From Agromyces tardus (lineage in GTDB: Bacteria; Actinomycetota; Actinomycetes; Actinomycetales; Microbacteriaceae): a stretch of 64,000 bases of DNA. A program made the translations under genes and the position numbers. Below, one piece after another: positions 9,074-22,009 of this stretch (within the stretch, counting starts at the first letter, position 1; each line of letters begins with the position of its first letter). The stretch spans positions 1-64,000 of the forward strand of contig NZ_RHHB01000010.1 of the NCBI RefSeq assembly GCF_003710805.1, written 5' to 3'. The notes beneath the pieces are model-generated. The model searched no databases and had not been told where the DNA came from. It saw only the letters and a program-made list of their open reading frames with translations.

Positions 9074-9855
9074 GGAACGTCGGTCCCGTCATCCGGGAGC
9101 GCAACGAACAGGCTGCCGGCGCGCTGATCGGGTACCTCCCCGTGGGCTTCCCCACGCTCGACGAGAGCGTGGAGGCGGCCGTGGCCCTCGTCGAGCACGG
9201 CGTCGACGTGCTCGAGCTCGGCCTGCCCTACTCCGACCCGGTCATGGACGGCCCCGTCATCCAGGCGGCCACCCAGCAGGCACTCGCGAACGGCTTCCGC
9301 CTCGCCGATGGCTTCGAGGCGGTGCGCCGCATCACCGAGCGCACGGATGCCCCGGTGCTGATCATGACCTACTGGAACCCCGTGGTGCAGTACGGCGTCG
9401 ACCGCTTCGCGGACGACCTCGCCGCCGCCGGGGGCGCCGGACTCATCACGCCCGACCTCATCCCCGACGAGGGCGGCGCGTGGATCGCGGCATCCGAGCG
9501 GGCCGGCCTCGACCGCGTGTTCCTCGCCGCACCCACCTCCACCGACGCACGCGTGCGCCAGGCGGTCGAGTCGAGCCGCGGGTTCGTCTACGCGGTCTCG
9601 ACCATGGGCATCACGGGTGCCCGCACCGACGTCGACAGCGCGGCACGAGCGCTCGTGGCGCGCCTGCACGAGGCAGGCGCCGAGGCGGCGTGCGTCGGGC
9701 TCGGCATCTCCACCGCGGCGCAGGTCGCCGAGGTGCTCGAGTACGCGGAGGGCGCGATCGTGGGCTCCGCCCTCGTCAGGGCGCTGGCCGAGGGCGGCGT
9801 CGCCGCGGCCGGCGAGCTCGCGGCGGAACTCGCGCGCGGCACCCGCATCCAGTGA
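9070..9855 (+). CDS. trpA: Tryptophan synthase alpha chain
   Basis: Cleaves indole-3-glycerol phosphate to indole and glyceraldehyde 3-phosphate and channels indole to TrpB. 261 residues. Catalytic acids sit in [21 protein letters not shown] (Glu and Asp), with [30 protein letters not shown] and GLGIST. The GTG start overlaps the trpB stop. Last gene of the trp cluster; a new promoter for lgt follows at once. Confidence 0.97.
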   Translation: MRNVGPVIRERNEQAAGALIGYLPVGFPTLDESVEAAVALVEHGVDVLELGLPYSDPVMDGPVIQAATQQALANGFRLADGFEAVRRITERTDAPVLIMTYWNPVVQYGVDRFADDLAAAGGAGLITPDLIPDEGGAWIAASERAGLDRVFLAAPTSTDARVRQAVESSRGFVYAVSTMGITGARTDVDSAARALVARLHEAGAEAACVGLGISTAAQVAEVLEYAEGAIVGSALVRALAEGGVAAAGELAAELARGTRIQ

Positions 9856-9857
9856 AG

Positions 9858-9863
9858 TAGTCT
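9858..9863 (+). promoter_or_regulatory. -10 hexamer of lgt
   Basis: TAGTCT begins 3 nt after the trpA stop. A start near 9870 would give a leader of about 45 nt with the ribosome binding site GAAAGGCAG before the GTG at 9915. No clear -35. Confidence 0.45.
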
Positions 9864-9914
9864 CGACACCGGCCGCACGCGGCCGCGCACCATCGACGAA
9901 AGGCAGACGCCGGC

Positions 9915-10922
9915 GTGATCGCACCCCTCAGCATTCCGAGCCCCGACTGGGACGGCTTCGAGATCCCCACGCCGTGGGGCACGGTCATCTCGATCCGCGC
10001 CTATGCGCTGTGCATCCTGCTCGGCATCATCCTCGCCACGATCATCACGTCGCGACGGCTGACGAAGCGGGGCGCGGAGCCCGGGGTCGTGCTCGACATC
10101 GTGCTGTGGGCGGTGCCGCTGGGCATCATCGGCGCGCGCCTCTACCACGTTCTCACGCACCCGGCCGACTACTTCTACCCCGGCGCCAACGTCTGGAACC
10201 CCTTCGAGCCCGGAGCGATCTGGAACATCTGGGAGGGCGGCAACGCCATCTACGGCTCGCTCATCGGCGGCGCCGTCGGCGTCATCATCGGATGCCGCTT
10301 CACCGGCCTGCGCTTCTGGTCGTTCGCCGACGCCCTCGCGCCGGGCCTCCTCGTGGCGCAGGCCACCGGGCGCCTCGGCAACTGGTTCAACCACGAGCTG
10401 TTCGGCTCGCCGACCGACCTGCCCTGGGGCCTCCAGATCGAGTCGACGAACCCCGCCTTCCCGGCCGGCCTGCCCGACGGCACCCTCTTCCACCCCACCT
10501 TCCTCTACGAGATCGTGTGGAACCTCCTCGGCGTCGCCGTCATCCTCTTCCTCGAGCGCCGGTTCAACCTGCGCTGGGGCAAGGCGTTCGGCGTCTACCT
10601 GATCTGGTACGGCATCGGGCGATCGTTCCTCGAGTCGATCCGCGTCGACCCGAGCGAGCTGTTCCTCGGCATCCGATCGAACGTCTGGGCGTCGTATGCG
10701 GCCGTCGTCATCGGCATCGTGATCATCATCGTGCAGTCGCGCCGACACACCGGAATCGAGCCGAGCGTCTACGTTCCCGGCCGCGAATGGACCCCTTCCG
10801 ACGCTGAGGTAGACTCGGACGAAACCGAGTCCGAATCCGACTCTCTCGACGACGGCGTCGAGGGGAAGAACGAATCCGGCGAGACGGCTGCCACAAGCAC
10901 GAGCCGTACGACCTCCGCGTAG
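9915..10922 (+). CDS. lgt: Prolipoprotein diacylglyceryl transferase
   Basis: Transfers diacylglycerol from phosphatidylglycerol to the lipobox cysteine of prelipoproteins, in the cytoplasmic membrane. The 335-residue protein is a polytopic Lgt. It shows IRAYALCILLGIILA, a conserved GNAIYGSLIGG loop, the signature GRLGNWFNHELFG and a late GIGRSFLESIRVD segment. Several transmembrane segments run through to about residue 275. The last 40 residues are a soluble tail rich in Asp, Ser, Glu and Thr, absent from the shortest family members. GTG at 9915 has a ribosome binding site. The DNA of the tail holds a TAGACT hexamer and an inverted repeat that may serve gltB. Confidence 0.96.
   Translation: MIAPLSIPSPDWDGFEIPTPWGTVISIRAYALCILLGIILATIITSRRLTKRGAEPGVVLDIVLWAVPLGIIGARLYHVLTHPADYFYPGANVWNPFEPGAIWNIWEGGNAIYGSLIGGAVGVIIGCRFTGLRFWSFADALAPGLLVAQATGRLGNWFNHELFGSPTDLPWGLQIESTNPAFPAGLPDGTLFHPTFLYEIVWNLLGVAVILFLERRFNLRWGKAFGVYLIWYGIGRSFLESIRVDPSELFLGIRSNVWASYAAVVIGIVIIIVQSRRHTGIEPSVYVPGREWTPSDAEVDSDETESESDSLDDGVEGKNESGETAATSTSRTTSA
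10810..10831 (+). promoter_or_regulatory. Possible gltBD promoter with hairpin inside the lgt 3' end
   Basis: TAGACT at 10810-10815 overlaps a perfect inverted repeat: GACTCGG at 10812-10818, a 6-nt loop, then CCGAGTC at 10825-10831. A transcript starting near 10822 would reach gltB after a leader of about 215 nt. Ambiguous, because the stretch also encodes the acidic Lgt tail. Confidence 0.25.
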
Positions 10923-11036
10923 GGGTCTCGCCCCGCATCGCGTTCTCCGACGTGGCGCCGCACCATGCGCCGCGACATCTCCCTCCGCGGGCCAGCGTCG
11001 TCCCCGTTGCCACCGAGTTCACCGAGGACGGTCCAC

Positions 11037-15594
<4,558 letters not shown>

Positions 15595-15614
<20 letters not shown>

Positions 15615-15671
15615 CCTCCTCCTGAACCGAATCAACCCGACCGAACGCGTGGAGGTGACGGGTGGCTGACC
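15595..15671 (+). repeat. Duplicated gltB-gltD junction (22-bp direct repeat, 55-bp period)
   Basis: The bases at 15595-15616 recur at 15650-15671 with 20 of 22 identical. Each copy holds GGAGGT, a GTG and an overlapping TGA (GTGGCTGA). In copy 1 the TGA ends gltB. In copy 2 the GTG starts gltD. Between them lies a 20-codon frame (15607-15669) from the GTG of copy 1 to the TGA of copy 2, ending EVTGG as gltB does and starting VAD as gltD does. Confidence 0.8.
15607..15669 (+). CDS. Candidate 20-codon micro-ORF bridging gltB and gltD
   Basis: GTG start overlapping the gltB stop, and TGA stop overlapping the gltD start. Ribosome binding site GGAGGT lies 5 nt upstream. The product begins [11 protein letters not shown] and ends VEVTGG. 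It is probably a by-product of a tandem duplication of the junction. It may act only to carry terminating ribosomes from gltB to gltD and keep the two subunits in balance. No homologue is recognised. Confidence 0.35.
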
Positions 15672-17119
15672 CGAAGGGCTTTCTCAAGGTCACCGAGCGC
15701 GAGCTGCCCAAGCGGCGTCCCGTGCCGGTGCGCATCATGGACTGGAAAGAGGTCTACGAGCAGGGCGACCCCGCCCAGCTCCGACGCCAGGCCGGCCGCT
15801 GCATGGACTGCGGCATCCCGTTCTGCCACCAGGGGTGCCCGCTCGGCAACCTGATCCCCGAGTGGAACGACCTCATGTGGCGCGGCGAGGGCCGCGCGGC
15901 GGCCGACCGGCTGCACGCCACGAACAACTTCCCGGAGTTCACGGGCAGGCTGTGCCCCGCTCCGTGCGAGTCGGCGTGCGTGCTGGGCATCAACCAGCCC
16001 GCCGTGACGATCAAGCAGGTCGAGGTCTCGATCATCGACCAGGCGTTCGGCAGCGGCTGGGTGCAGCCGCAGCCGCCCGGCCGGCTCACCGGCAAGACCG
16101 TCGCGGTCGTGGGCTCCGGTCCCGCCGGCCTCGCGGCAGCGCAGCAGCTCACGCGCGCCGGTCACACGGTCGCGGTGTACGAGCGCGACGACCGCATCGG
16201 CGGCCTGCTCCGCTACGGGATCCCCGACTTCAAGATGGAGAAGAAGCACCTCGACCAGCGGCTCGCGCAGATGACCGCCGAGGGCACTCGCTTCCGCGCC
16301 GGCGTCGACATCGGCACCGACCTCTCGTGGGCCGAGCTCCGCCGCCGGTACGACGCGGTCGTGGTCGCGACGGGCGCGATCGTGCCGCGCGACCTGCCGA
16401 TCCCCGGGCGCAACCTTCCCGGCGTGCACTTCGCGATGGAGTACCTCGTGCAGTCGAACCGCCACCTCGCGGGCGACCAGGTCTTCGACCAGATCTCGGC
16501 GGAGGGCAAGCACGTCGTCGTCCTCGGCGGCGGCGACACCGGCGCCGACTGCATCGGCACCGCGCACCGCCAGGGCGCCCTGTCGGTCACGAACCTCGCG
16601 ATCGGCAAGGAGCCGAGCCAGACCCGTCCGGCCGAGCAGCCGTGGCCCATGCACCCGACGCTGTTCGAGGTGCAGAGCGCCCACGAGGAGGGGGGCGTGC
16701 GCCAGTACCTCGCCTCCACGGTCGAGTTCCTCGCGAACGAGGTCGGCGAGGTGCGCGCGATCCGCGTCGCCGAGACCGAGTACCTCGACGGCCGCCGCGT
16801 GCCGAAGGCGGGCACCGAGCGCGAGATCCCGGCCGACCTCGTCCTGCTCGCCCTGGGCTTCACCGGCCCCGAGACGGATGCCGCGGCCGACCAGCTCGGG
16901 CTGCAGGCCGGCGAGCGCGGCAACTTCGCGCGCGGCGCCGACTACTCGACGAGCGAGCCCGGCGTGTTCGTCGCCGGCGACGCCGGCCGAGGGCAGTCGC
17001 TCATCGTCTGGGCGATCGCCGAGGGACGTGCTGCGGCGGCATCCGTCGACCGGTACCTTGAAGGGGAGACGCAGCTGCCGAGCCCCATCCCCGCGACGGC
17101 CAGGGCCTTCGCCATCTGA
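15662..17119 (+). CDS. gltD: Glutamate synthase small subunit
   Basis: FAD/NADPH subunit that passes electrons through two 4Fe-4S clusters to GltB. 485 residues. N-terminal cluster cysteines are in CMDCGIPFCHQGCPLGN and CPAPCESACVLGI. The FAD motif GSGPAGLAAAQQL and the NAD(P)H motif GGGDTGADCIGTA follow, with the second FAD contact GVFVAGDAGRGQSL near the C-terminus. GTG start 5-6 nt after GGAGG. Translation is likely coupled to the upstream micro-ORF, whose stop overlaps the start. Confidence 0.96.
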   Translation: MADPKGFLKVTERELPKRRPVPVRIMDWKEVYEQGDPAQLRRQAGRCMDCGIPFCHQGCPLGNLIPEWNDLMWRGEGRAAADRLHATNNFPEFTGRLCPAPCESACVLGINQPAVTIKQVEVSIIDQAFGSGWVQPQPPGRLTGKTVAVVGSGPAGLAAAQQLTRAGHTVAVYERDDRIGGLLRYGIPDFKMEKKHLDQRLAQMTAEGTRFRAGVDIGTDLSWAELRRRYDAVVVATGAIVPRDLPIPGRNLPGVHFAMEYLVQSNRHLAGDQVFDQISAEGKHVVVLGGGDTGADCIGTAHRQGALSVTNLAIGKEPSQTRPAEQPWPMHPTLFEVQSAHEEGGVRQYLASTVEFLANEVGEVRAIRVAETEYLDGRRVPKAGTEREIPADLVLLALGFTGPETDAAADQLGLQAGERGNFARGADYSTSEPGVFVAGDAGRGQSLIVWAIAEGRAAAASVDRYLEGETQLPSPIPATARAFAI

Positions 17120-17187
17120 TCCGCGCCGCAGGCGCCACACGACCGCAAAGCCAGCGCTTCGGCGCGGAACACTGGAGCACACACCAC

Positions 17188-18603
17188 ATGAGAAGAGCGA
17201 AGATCGTCGCCACCCTCGGGCCGGCGACGTCGAGCTACGAGCAGATCCGGGCGATCATCGATGCGGGCGTCGACGTCGCGCGCATGAACCTCAGCCACGG
17301 CAGCTACGACGTGCACGAGGGCGTCTACCAGAACGTGCGCAAGGCGGCCAACGACTCGGGTCGCGCCGTCGCGGTGCTCGTCGACCTGCAGGGCCCGAAG
17401 ATCCGCCTCGGCAAGTTCGCCGACGGCCCGCACGAGCTCGCCGAGGGCGACGTCTTCAAGATCACCACCGAGGACGTCAAGGGCACCAAGGACATCGTCG
17501 GCACGACCTTCAAGGGCCTGCCCCACGACGTGAAGCCGGGCGACTTCCTCCTCATCGACGACGGCAAGGTGCGCGTCGAGGTGCTCGAGACCGACGGCAC
17601 GGTCGTCACCACCAAGGTCATCGTCGCCGGCCCCGTCTCGAACAACAAGGGCATCAACCTCCCGGGCGTCGCGGTCAACGTGCCGGCCCTCTCGAAGAAG
17701 GACGAGGCCGACCTGCGCTGGGGGCTCGAGCTCGGCGCCGACCTCATCGCGCTGTCGTTCGTGCGCAACGCCTCCGACATCGTGCGCGTGCACGAGATCA
17801 TGGACGCAGTCGGTCGCCGCGTGCCCGTCATCGCCAAGATCGAGAAGCCGCAGGCGGTCGACGCGCTCGAGGAGATCACCGAGGCGTTCGACGCGATCAT
17901 GGTCGCCCGCGGCGACCTCGGCGTCGAGCTGCCGCTCGAGGCGGTGCCGATCGTGCAGAAGCGCGCGGTCGAGATCGCACGCCGCCTGGCGAAGCCCGTC
18001 ATCGTGGCGACGCAGATGCTCGAGTCGATGACGCACAGCCCGGTGCCCACGCGTGCCGAGACCTCCGACGTCGCGAACGCCATCCTCGACGGCGCCGACG
18101 CGGTCATGCTCTCGGGCGAGACGAGCGTGGGGGAGTACCCCGTGCAGACCGTCACCACGATGGCGCGCATCATCGAGTCCACCGAGCGGCACGGGCTCGA
18201 CCGCATCCTCCCGCTCGGCACGAAGCCCCGCACGCAGGCCGGCGCCATCACGCTCGCCGCGGTCGAGGTGGCCGACTTCGTCGAGGCCAAGTACCTCTGC
18301 GTGTTCACCGAGTCGGGCGAGTCCGTTCGGCGGATGTCGCGACTCCGCTCCAAGATCCCGATCCTCGCGTTCACGCCCTACCCCGACATCCGTCGCCGCA
18401 TGGCGCTGAACTGGGGCGTCGAGTCGTTCGTCGTCGACCGCGTGAAGCACACCGACCAGATGGTCGGCCAAGTCGACGAGGTGCTCGCCCGCACGGGCAA
18501 GGCCGTGATCGGCGAGAAGGTCATCATCATCTCGGGATCCCCTCCCGGAATCCCCGGCACCACCAACGACGTGCGCGTGCACATCGTCGGCGAGGTGCTC
18601 TGA
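17188..18603 (+). CDS. pyk: Pyruvate kinase
   Basis: Last step of glycolysis: PEP plus ADP to pyruvate plus ATP. 471 residues with MRRAKIVATLGPATSSYEQI, the substrate strand ARMNLSHGS, VDLQGPKIRLGKF, the K+/Mg2+ signature IAKIEKPQAVDALEEI, MVARGDLGVELPLE, ATQMLESMTHSPVPTRAE and a C-terminal allosteric domain. ATG at 17188 with TGGAG upstream. Followed by a strong hairpin, so probably monocistronic. ppsA, which runs the opposite reaction to PEP, lies close downstream. Confidence 0.97.
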   Translation: MRRAKIVATLGPATSSYEQIRAIIDAGVDVARMNLSHGSYDVHEGVYQNVRKAANDSGRAVAVLVDLQGPKIRLGKFADGPHELAEGDVFKITTEDVKGTKDIVGTTFKGLPHDVKPGDFLLIDDGKVRVEVLETDGTVVTTKVIVAGPVSNNKGINLPGVAVNVPALSKKDEADLRWGLELGADLIALSFVRNASDIVRVHEIMDAVGRRVPVIAKIEKPQAVDALEEITEAFDAIMVARGDLGVELPLEAVPIVQKRAVEIARRLAKPVIVATQMLESMTHSPVPTRAETSDVANAILDGADAVMLSGETSVGEYPVQTVTTMARIIESTERHGLDRILPLGTKPRTQAGAITLAAVEVADFVEAKYLCVFTESGESVRRMSRLRSKIPILAFTPYPDIRRRMALNWGVESFVVDRVKHTDQMVGQVDEVLARTGKAVIGEKVIIISGSPPGIPGTTNDVRVHIVGEVL

Positions 18604-18614
18604 GCACTGCACCC

Positions 18615-18648
18615 GAGGCCCGGTCGTCCGCACGGACGGCCGGGCCTC
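18615..18648 (+). terminator. Terminator hairpin after pyk
   Basis: A 15-bp stem (GAGGCCCGG at 18615 to GGGCCTC at 18648, one G-U pair) with loop GCAC. It has no T-tract, as is common in high-GC Gram-positives. It also faces the end of the convergent tRNA-Leu. Confidence 0.6.
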
Positions 18649-18750
18649 CGGCGTCTCCGGGCGCGAGGTTCGCCGGCGACGACGAGGCTTGCGAGCGACC
18701 CCGGCCGTGACGCACGGCAGCGCGATGCGCAGGTCGGCAATGGGGGGAGG

Positions 18751-18833
18751 TGCCGGTGGTGGGGGTCGAACCCACACGCCCTTTCGGGCAAAGCATTTTG
18801 AGTGCTCCGCGTCTGCCATTCCGCCACACCGGC
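18751..18833 (-). tRNA. tRNA-Leu (anticodon CAA)
   Basis: An 83-nt class II tRNA on the minus strand. The acceptor stem GCCGGTG pairs with CACCGGC, with discriminator A. The D-arm contains TGGCAGACGC, the anticodon loop CTCAAAA gives CAA (bases 18798-18800) and the variable arm is long (TTTGCCCGAAAGGGCGT). The T-loop GGTTCGACCCC is normal. The 3' CCA is not encoded. It decodes UUG, a rare leucine codon in this GC-rich DNA. It is the only gene on this strand between lgt and pgl. Confidence 0.96.
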
Positions 18834-18845
18834 CAGAGGCCTCGC

Positions 18846-18862
18846 TCAGAATACCGTAGGCT
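18846..18862. promoter_or_regulatory. Divergent promoters of tRNA-Leu (-) and pdtaR (+)
   Basis: On the plus strand TAGGCT (18857-18862) ends 7 nt before the GTG of the response regulator, predicting leaderless or nearly leaderless translation. On the minus strand TATTCT (about 18846-18851) is a plausible -10 for the tRNA, with CTGTCA about 17 nt further upstream as a weak -35. The two elements nearly touch, so the promoters may compete. Confidence 0.45.
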
Positions 18863-18869
18863 TTCCTGC

Positions 18870-19475
18870 GTGACAGACAGTGAAGAGACCCAGTCGGCAC
18901 CGCGCCGCGTCGTCGTTGCCGAGGATGAGTCGCTCATCCGCCTCGACATCGTCGAGATCCTGCGCGACAACGGCTTCGAGGTCGTCGGCGAGGCCGGAGA
19001 CGGCGAGACGGCGGTCGCACTCGCGACCGAGCTCCGCCCCGACCTCGTCATCATGGACGTGAAGATGCCCCAGCTCGACGGCATCTCGGCGGCCGAGCGG
19101 CTCTCGAAGGGCCACATCGCCCCCGTCGTGCTCCTCACGGCGTTCAGCCAGAAGGAGCTCGTCGAGCGCGCCAGCGAGGCCGGAGCCCTCGCCTACGTGG
19201 TGAAGCCGTTCACGCCGAACGACCTGCTGCCCGCGATCGAGATCGCGCTCGCCCGCCACGCGCAGATCATCGCGCTCGAGGCCGAGGTCGGCGACCTCGT
19301 CGAGCGGTTCGAGACGCGCAAGCTCGTCGACCGCGCCAAGGGCCTCCTCAACGAGAAGATGGGCCTCACCGAGCCCGAGGCGTTCCGGTGGATCCAGAAG
19401 GCGTCCATGGACCGGCGCCTCACCATGAAGGACGTCTCGCAGGCGATCATCGAGCAGCTCGCGCCGAAGAAGTAG
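18870..19475 (+). CDS. pdtaR: ANTAR-domain response regulator (PdtaR-like transcription antiterminator)
   Basis: 201 residues from the GTG at 18870; the longer open frame back to 18750 would run through the tRNA gene and is rejected. N-terminal receiver domain: VVVAEDESLIRLDIVEIL, the phospho-acceptor Asp in LVIMDVKMPQLDG, then VVLLTAF and YVVKPF. C-terminal ANTAR three-helix domain: RFETRKLVDRAKGLLNEKMGLTEPEAFRWIQKASMDRRLTMKDVSQAI. ANTAR proteins bind paired hairpins in nascent RNA and prevent termination. No cognate histidine kinase is adjacent. The symbol follows the mycobacterial homologue. Confidence 0.9.
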   Translation: MTDSEETQSAPRRVVVAEDESLIRLDIVEILRDNGFEVVGEAGDGETAVALATELRPDLVIMDVKMPQLDGISAAERLSKGHIAPVVLLTAFSQKELVERASEAGALAYVVKPFTPNDLLPAIEIALARHAQIIALEAEVGDLVERFETRKLVDRAKGLLNEKMGLTEPEAFRWIQKASMDRRLTMKDVSQAIIEQLAPKK

Positions 19476-19487
19476 GTCTTGCGGCCC

Positions 19488-19544
19488 TAGGCTCGCGCCG
19501 AGCCGATGGGAGTGTGGTGTGTGAACCCGGGCGTGCCCGCCCGG
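19488..19544 (+). promoter_or_regulatory. ppsA promoter and leader hairpin
   Basis: TAGGCT at 19488-19493 predicts a start near 19500 and a leader of about 70 nt. The leader contains a 7-bp hairpin (CCGGGCG at 19527-19533, loop TGCC, CGCCCGG at 19538-19544). The ribosome binding site GGGGGAG lies about 7 nt before the ATG. The hairpin may be a weak terminator of pdtaR or a leader structure. Being next to an ANTAR antiterminator gene is suggestive only. Confidence 0.35.
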
Positions 19545-19569
19545 TGCCGATCGAATCGGGGGAGCACAC

Positions 19570-21900
19570 ATGCTGCGCGACGAGGCGTCCACGCTGGTCA
19601 GTCGTTTCGAGGATCTGCGGATCGGCGACGCGCCGACCGTCGGCGGCAAGGGGGCGAACCTCGGCGAGATGACGTCCGCCGGGCTGCCGATCCCGCCCGG
19701 GTTCGTGGTCACGGCCTCGGCCTACCTGGAGGCCATCGACCGGGCGGGCATCCGCGGGCGCCTGCTCGAGGAGTTCCGCGCGGCCGCCGCGGCGGCCGAC
19801 GACCCGGCGGCGCTCGTGCGATCCGCCGCTGCGCTGCGGGACACCGTCGGCGCCGTCCCCGTGCCCGACGACGTGCGCGAAGCGATCCTCTCCGAGTACC
19901 ACCGGCTCGGCGACGGGATCGCCGTCGCCGTGCGCTCCTCCGCCACGTCCGAGGATGCCGCGGGCACGTCGTTCGCGGGCATGCACGAGACCTACAACAA
20001 CGTCGTCGGCGACGACGCCGTGATCGCCCGCGTCCGCGACTGCTGGAGTTCCCTGTTCGTCGACCGCGTCATCTCGTACCGCGCGAGCCAGGGCATGGAC
20101 GAGGAGCCCGTGCTCGCGGTCGTCGTGCAGACCCAGATCGCCTCCGACCGCTCCGGCGTCATGTTCACGGTCGACCCCTCGACGGGGGCGCGTGATCGGC
20201 TCGTCATCGAGGCCGCGCTCGGCCTCGGCGAGGTCGTCGTCTCGGGCGCCGTCGAGCCCGACACCTACATCGTGGCCAAGGACGGGCCGAGGCTGCTCTC
20301 GGCCCGCGTCGGCCACCAGAGCCACCGGCTCGTCCCCGGAGCCGACGGCACGGTGCGCCGGGAGGAGCTGGACACGGCAGTCGGTGCCGCCCGCGTGCTG
20401 ACCGACGAGGAGGTGCTCACCGTCGCGAGGCTCGGCCTGCAGGTCGAGGCGCACTACGGCGAGCCCCAGGACACCGAGTGGGCCTACGAGGCCGGTCGCC
20501 TGTGGATGCTGCAGTCCCGCCCGGTCACCACCCTCGGCGGTGGGCCCGCCGCGTCGCCGGTGGGCGGCGCCGCCGAGCCCGGCAGTGCCCCGGCGGGCAC
20601 CGTACTGCTCCGCGGACTCGCCGCCGCCCCGGGCCGGGTCACGGGCCGCGTGCGCATCCTGCAGACCCCGGCCGACGGCGAGCGCCTGCAGGCGGGCGAG
20701 ATCCTCGTCGCGCCCATGACGAACCCCGACTGGGTGCCGACGATGCGGCGGGCCGCGGCGGTCGTCACCGACGGCGGCGGCATGACCTGCCACGCGGCGA
20801 TCGTCGCGCGCGAGCTCGGCGTGCCGGCGATCGTCGGCGCACGCACCGCAACCACCGTCCTGCGCGACGACGAGCTCGTCACGGTCGACGGAGCGAAGGG
20901 CGAGGTCATCGAGGGAGCGGATGCCGCGGCATCCGCCACCGCGCCGGCCGCGGTCGTCTCGGCCGTCGCCGCCCCCGCGGCGCCCGAGCCGCTCGCGACG
21001 AAGCTCTACGTCAACCTCGCGATCGCCGAGCGCGCGGAGGACACGGCGGCGCTCGACGTCGACGGAGTGGGCCTCCTGCGCGCCGAGTTCATGATCACCG
21101 ACGCGCTCGGCGGTCTGCACCCGCGCGAGATGCTCGCCCGCGGGCAGCGCGAGGAGTTCATCCGGCGCATGAGCGGATCGCTGCTGACGGTCACGCGCGC
21201 CTTCGGCGCCCGGCCCGTCGTCTACCGCACGATCGACTTCCGCAGCAACGAGTTCCGCGGGCTCGAGGGGGGCGAGCAGTTCGAGCCGCAGGAGAACAAC
21301 CCGATGATCGGCTACCGGGGCGCCTACCGGTACGTCAAGGAGCCGGAGCTGTTCACGCTCGAGCTCGAGCTGCTCGCGCGGGTGCGGGAGGAGACCCCGA
21401 ACCTGCACGTGATGCTGCCGTTCGTGCGCACCAAGTGGGAGCTGGAGGCGTGCCTCGAACTCATCGACGCGAGCCCTCTGGGGCGGCAGCGCGGACTGCG
21501 GCGATGGGTCATGGCCGAGGTGCCGTCGATCGCCTACCGCATCCCCGAATACGCGGCGATGGGCATCGACGGGGTCTCGATCGGATCGAACGACCTCACG
21601 CAGCTGATGCTCGGCGTGGACCGCGACTCCGAGATCTGCGCCGAGCTGTTCGACGAGTCCGACGCCGCCGTGCTCGATGCCATCGAGCGCATCATCACGG
21701 CATGCCGGGCCGCGGGCATCACCTCGTCGCTGTGCGGGCAGGCACCGTCGAACGATCCGGCATTCGCGGAGCACCTCGTGCGGTTCGGCATCGACTCGAT
21801 CTCGGTGAATCCGGATGCCGCGGACCGCACGCGTCGCGTCGTCGCGGCGGCAGAGCGCCGCATCCTGCTCGACGCCGCGCGGGCGGGCGGGCGGGCCTGA
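19570..21900 (+). CDS. ppsA: Phosphoenolpyruvate synthase (pyruvate, water dikinase)
   Basis: Makes PEP from pyruvate and ATP (giving AMP and phosphate) for gluconeogenesis. 776 residues in three domains. The ATP-grasp N-terminus has [22 protein letters not shown] and [22 protein letters not shown]. The mobile domain carries the phospho-His in [22 protein letters not shown]. The C-terminal PEP/pyruvate TIM barrel has [19 protein letters not shown] and [16 protein letters not shown]. The linker before the barrel is Ala-rich and is encoded by a perfect 20-bp palindrome of the CGGATGCC motif. Opposes pyk, so regulation must avoid a futile cycle. Confidence 0.93.
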   Translation: MLRDEASTLVSRFEDLRIGDAPTVGGKGANLGEMTSAGLPIPPGFVVTASAYLEAIDRAGIRGRLLEEFRAAAAAADDPAALVRSAAALRDTVGAVPVPDDVREAILSEYHRLGDGIAVAVRSSATSEDAAGTSFAGMHETYNNVVGDDAVIARVRDCWSSLFVDRVISYRASQGMDEEPVLAVVVQTQIASDRSGVMFTVDPSTGARDRLVIEAALGLGEVVVSGAVEPDTYIVAKDGPRLLSARVGHQSHRLVPGADGTVRREELDTAVGAARVLTDEEVLTVARLGLQVEAHYGEPQDTEWAYEAGRLWMLQSRPVTTLGGGPAASPVGGAAEPGSAPAGTVLLRGLAAAPGRVTGRVRILQTPADGERLQAGEILVAPMTNPDWVPTMRRAAAVVTDGGGMTCHAAIVARELGVPAIVGARTATTVLRDDELVTVDGAKGEVIEGADAAASATAPAAVVSAVAAPAAPEPLATKLYVNLAIAERAEDTAALDVDGVGLLRAEFMITDALGGLHPREMLARGQREEFIRRMSGSLLTVTRAFGARPVVYRTIDFRSNEFRGLEGGEQFEPQENNPMIGYRGAYRYVKEPELFTLELELLARVREETPNLHVMLPFVRTKWELEACLELIDASPLGRQRGLRRWVMAEVPSIAYRIPEYAAMGIDGVSIGSNDLTQLMLGVDRDSEICAELFDESDAAVLDAIERIITACRAAGITSSLCGQAPSNDPAFAEHLVRFGIDSISVNPDAADRTRRVVAAAERRILLDAARAGGRA
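20917..20936. repeat. Perfect 20-bp palindrome of the CGGATGCC motif inside ppsA
   Basis: GCGGATGCCG joined head-to-head to CGGCATCCGC. It encodes part of an Ala/Asp/Ser interdomain linker. The same 16-bp core forms the centre of the terminator palindrome at 60411-60450. Confidence 0.85.
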
Positions 21901-21997
21901 GCGGGGCCTCGCCGGGGTCGCCCGCGCTGGTCCCGGTGACGGATCCCGTGGCCGCCCGAGGCCGTCGGCGGGACCGATCGGTGTCGGTGACCGCTTG

Positions 21998-22003
21998 TAG
22001 TCT
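21998..22003 (+). promoter_or_regulatory. -10 hexamer of polA, predicted leaderless
   Basis: TAGTCT followed by 6 nt and the GTG start at 22010. The G-rich gap could also act as a weak ribosome binding site, but it is too close to the start codon. Confidence 0.5.
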
Positions 22004-22009
22004 TGGGGG

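Noticed and set aside
18750-18869. 40-residue N-terminal extension of the ANTAR response regulator
   Set aside because: It would be translated from the reverse strand of tRNA-Leu. The GTG at 18870 follows a -10 hexamer and fits the receiver-domain start.
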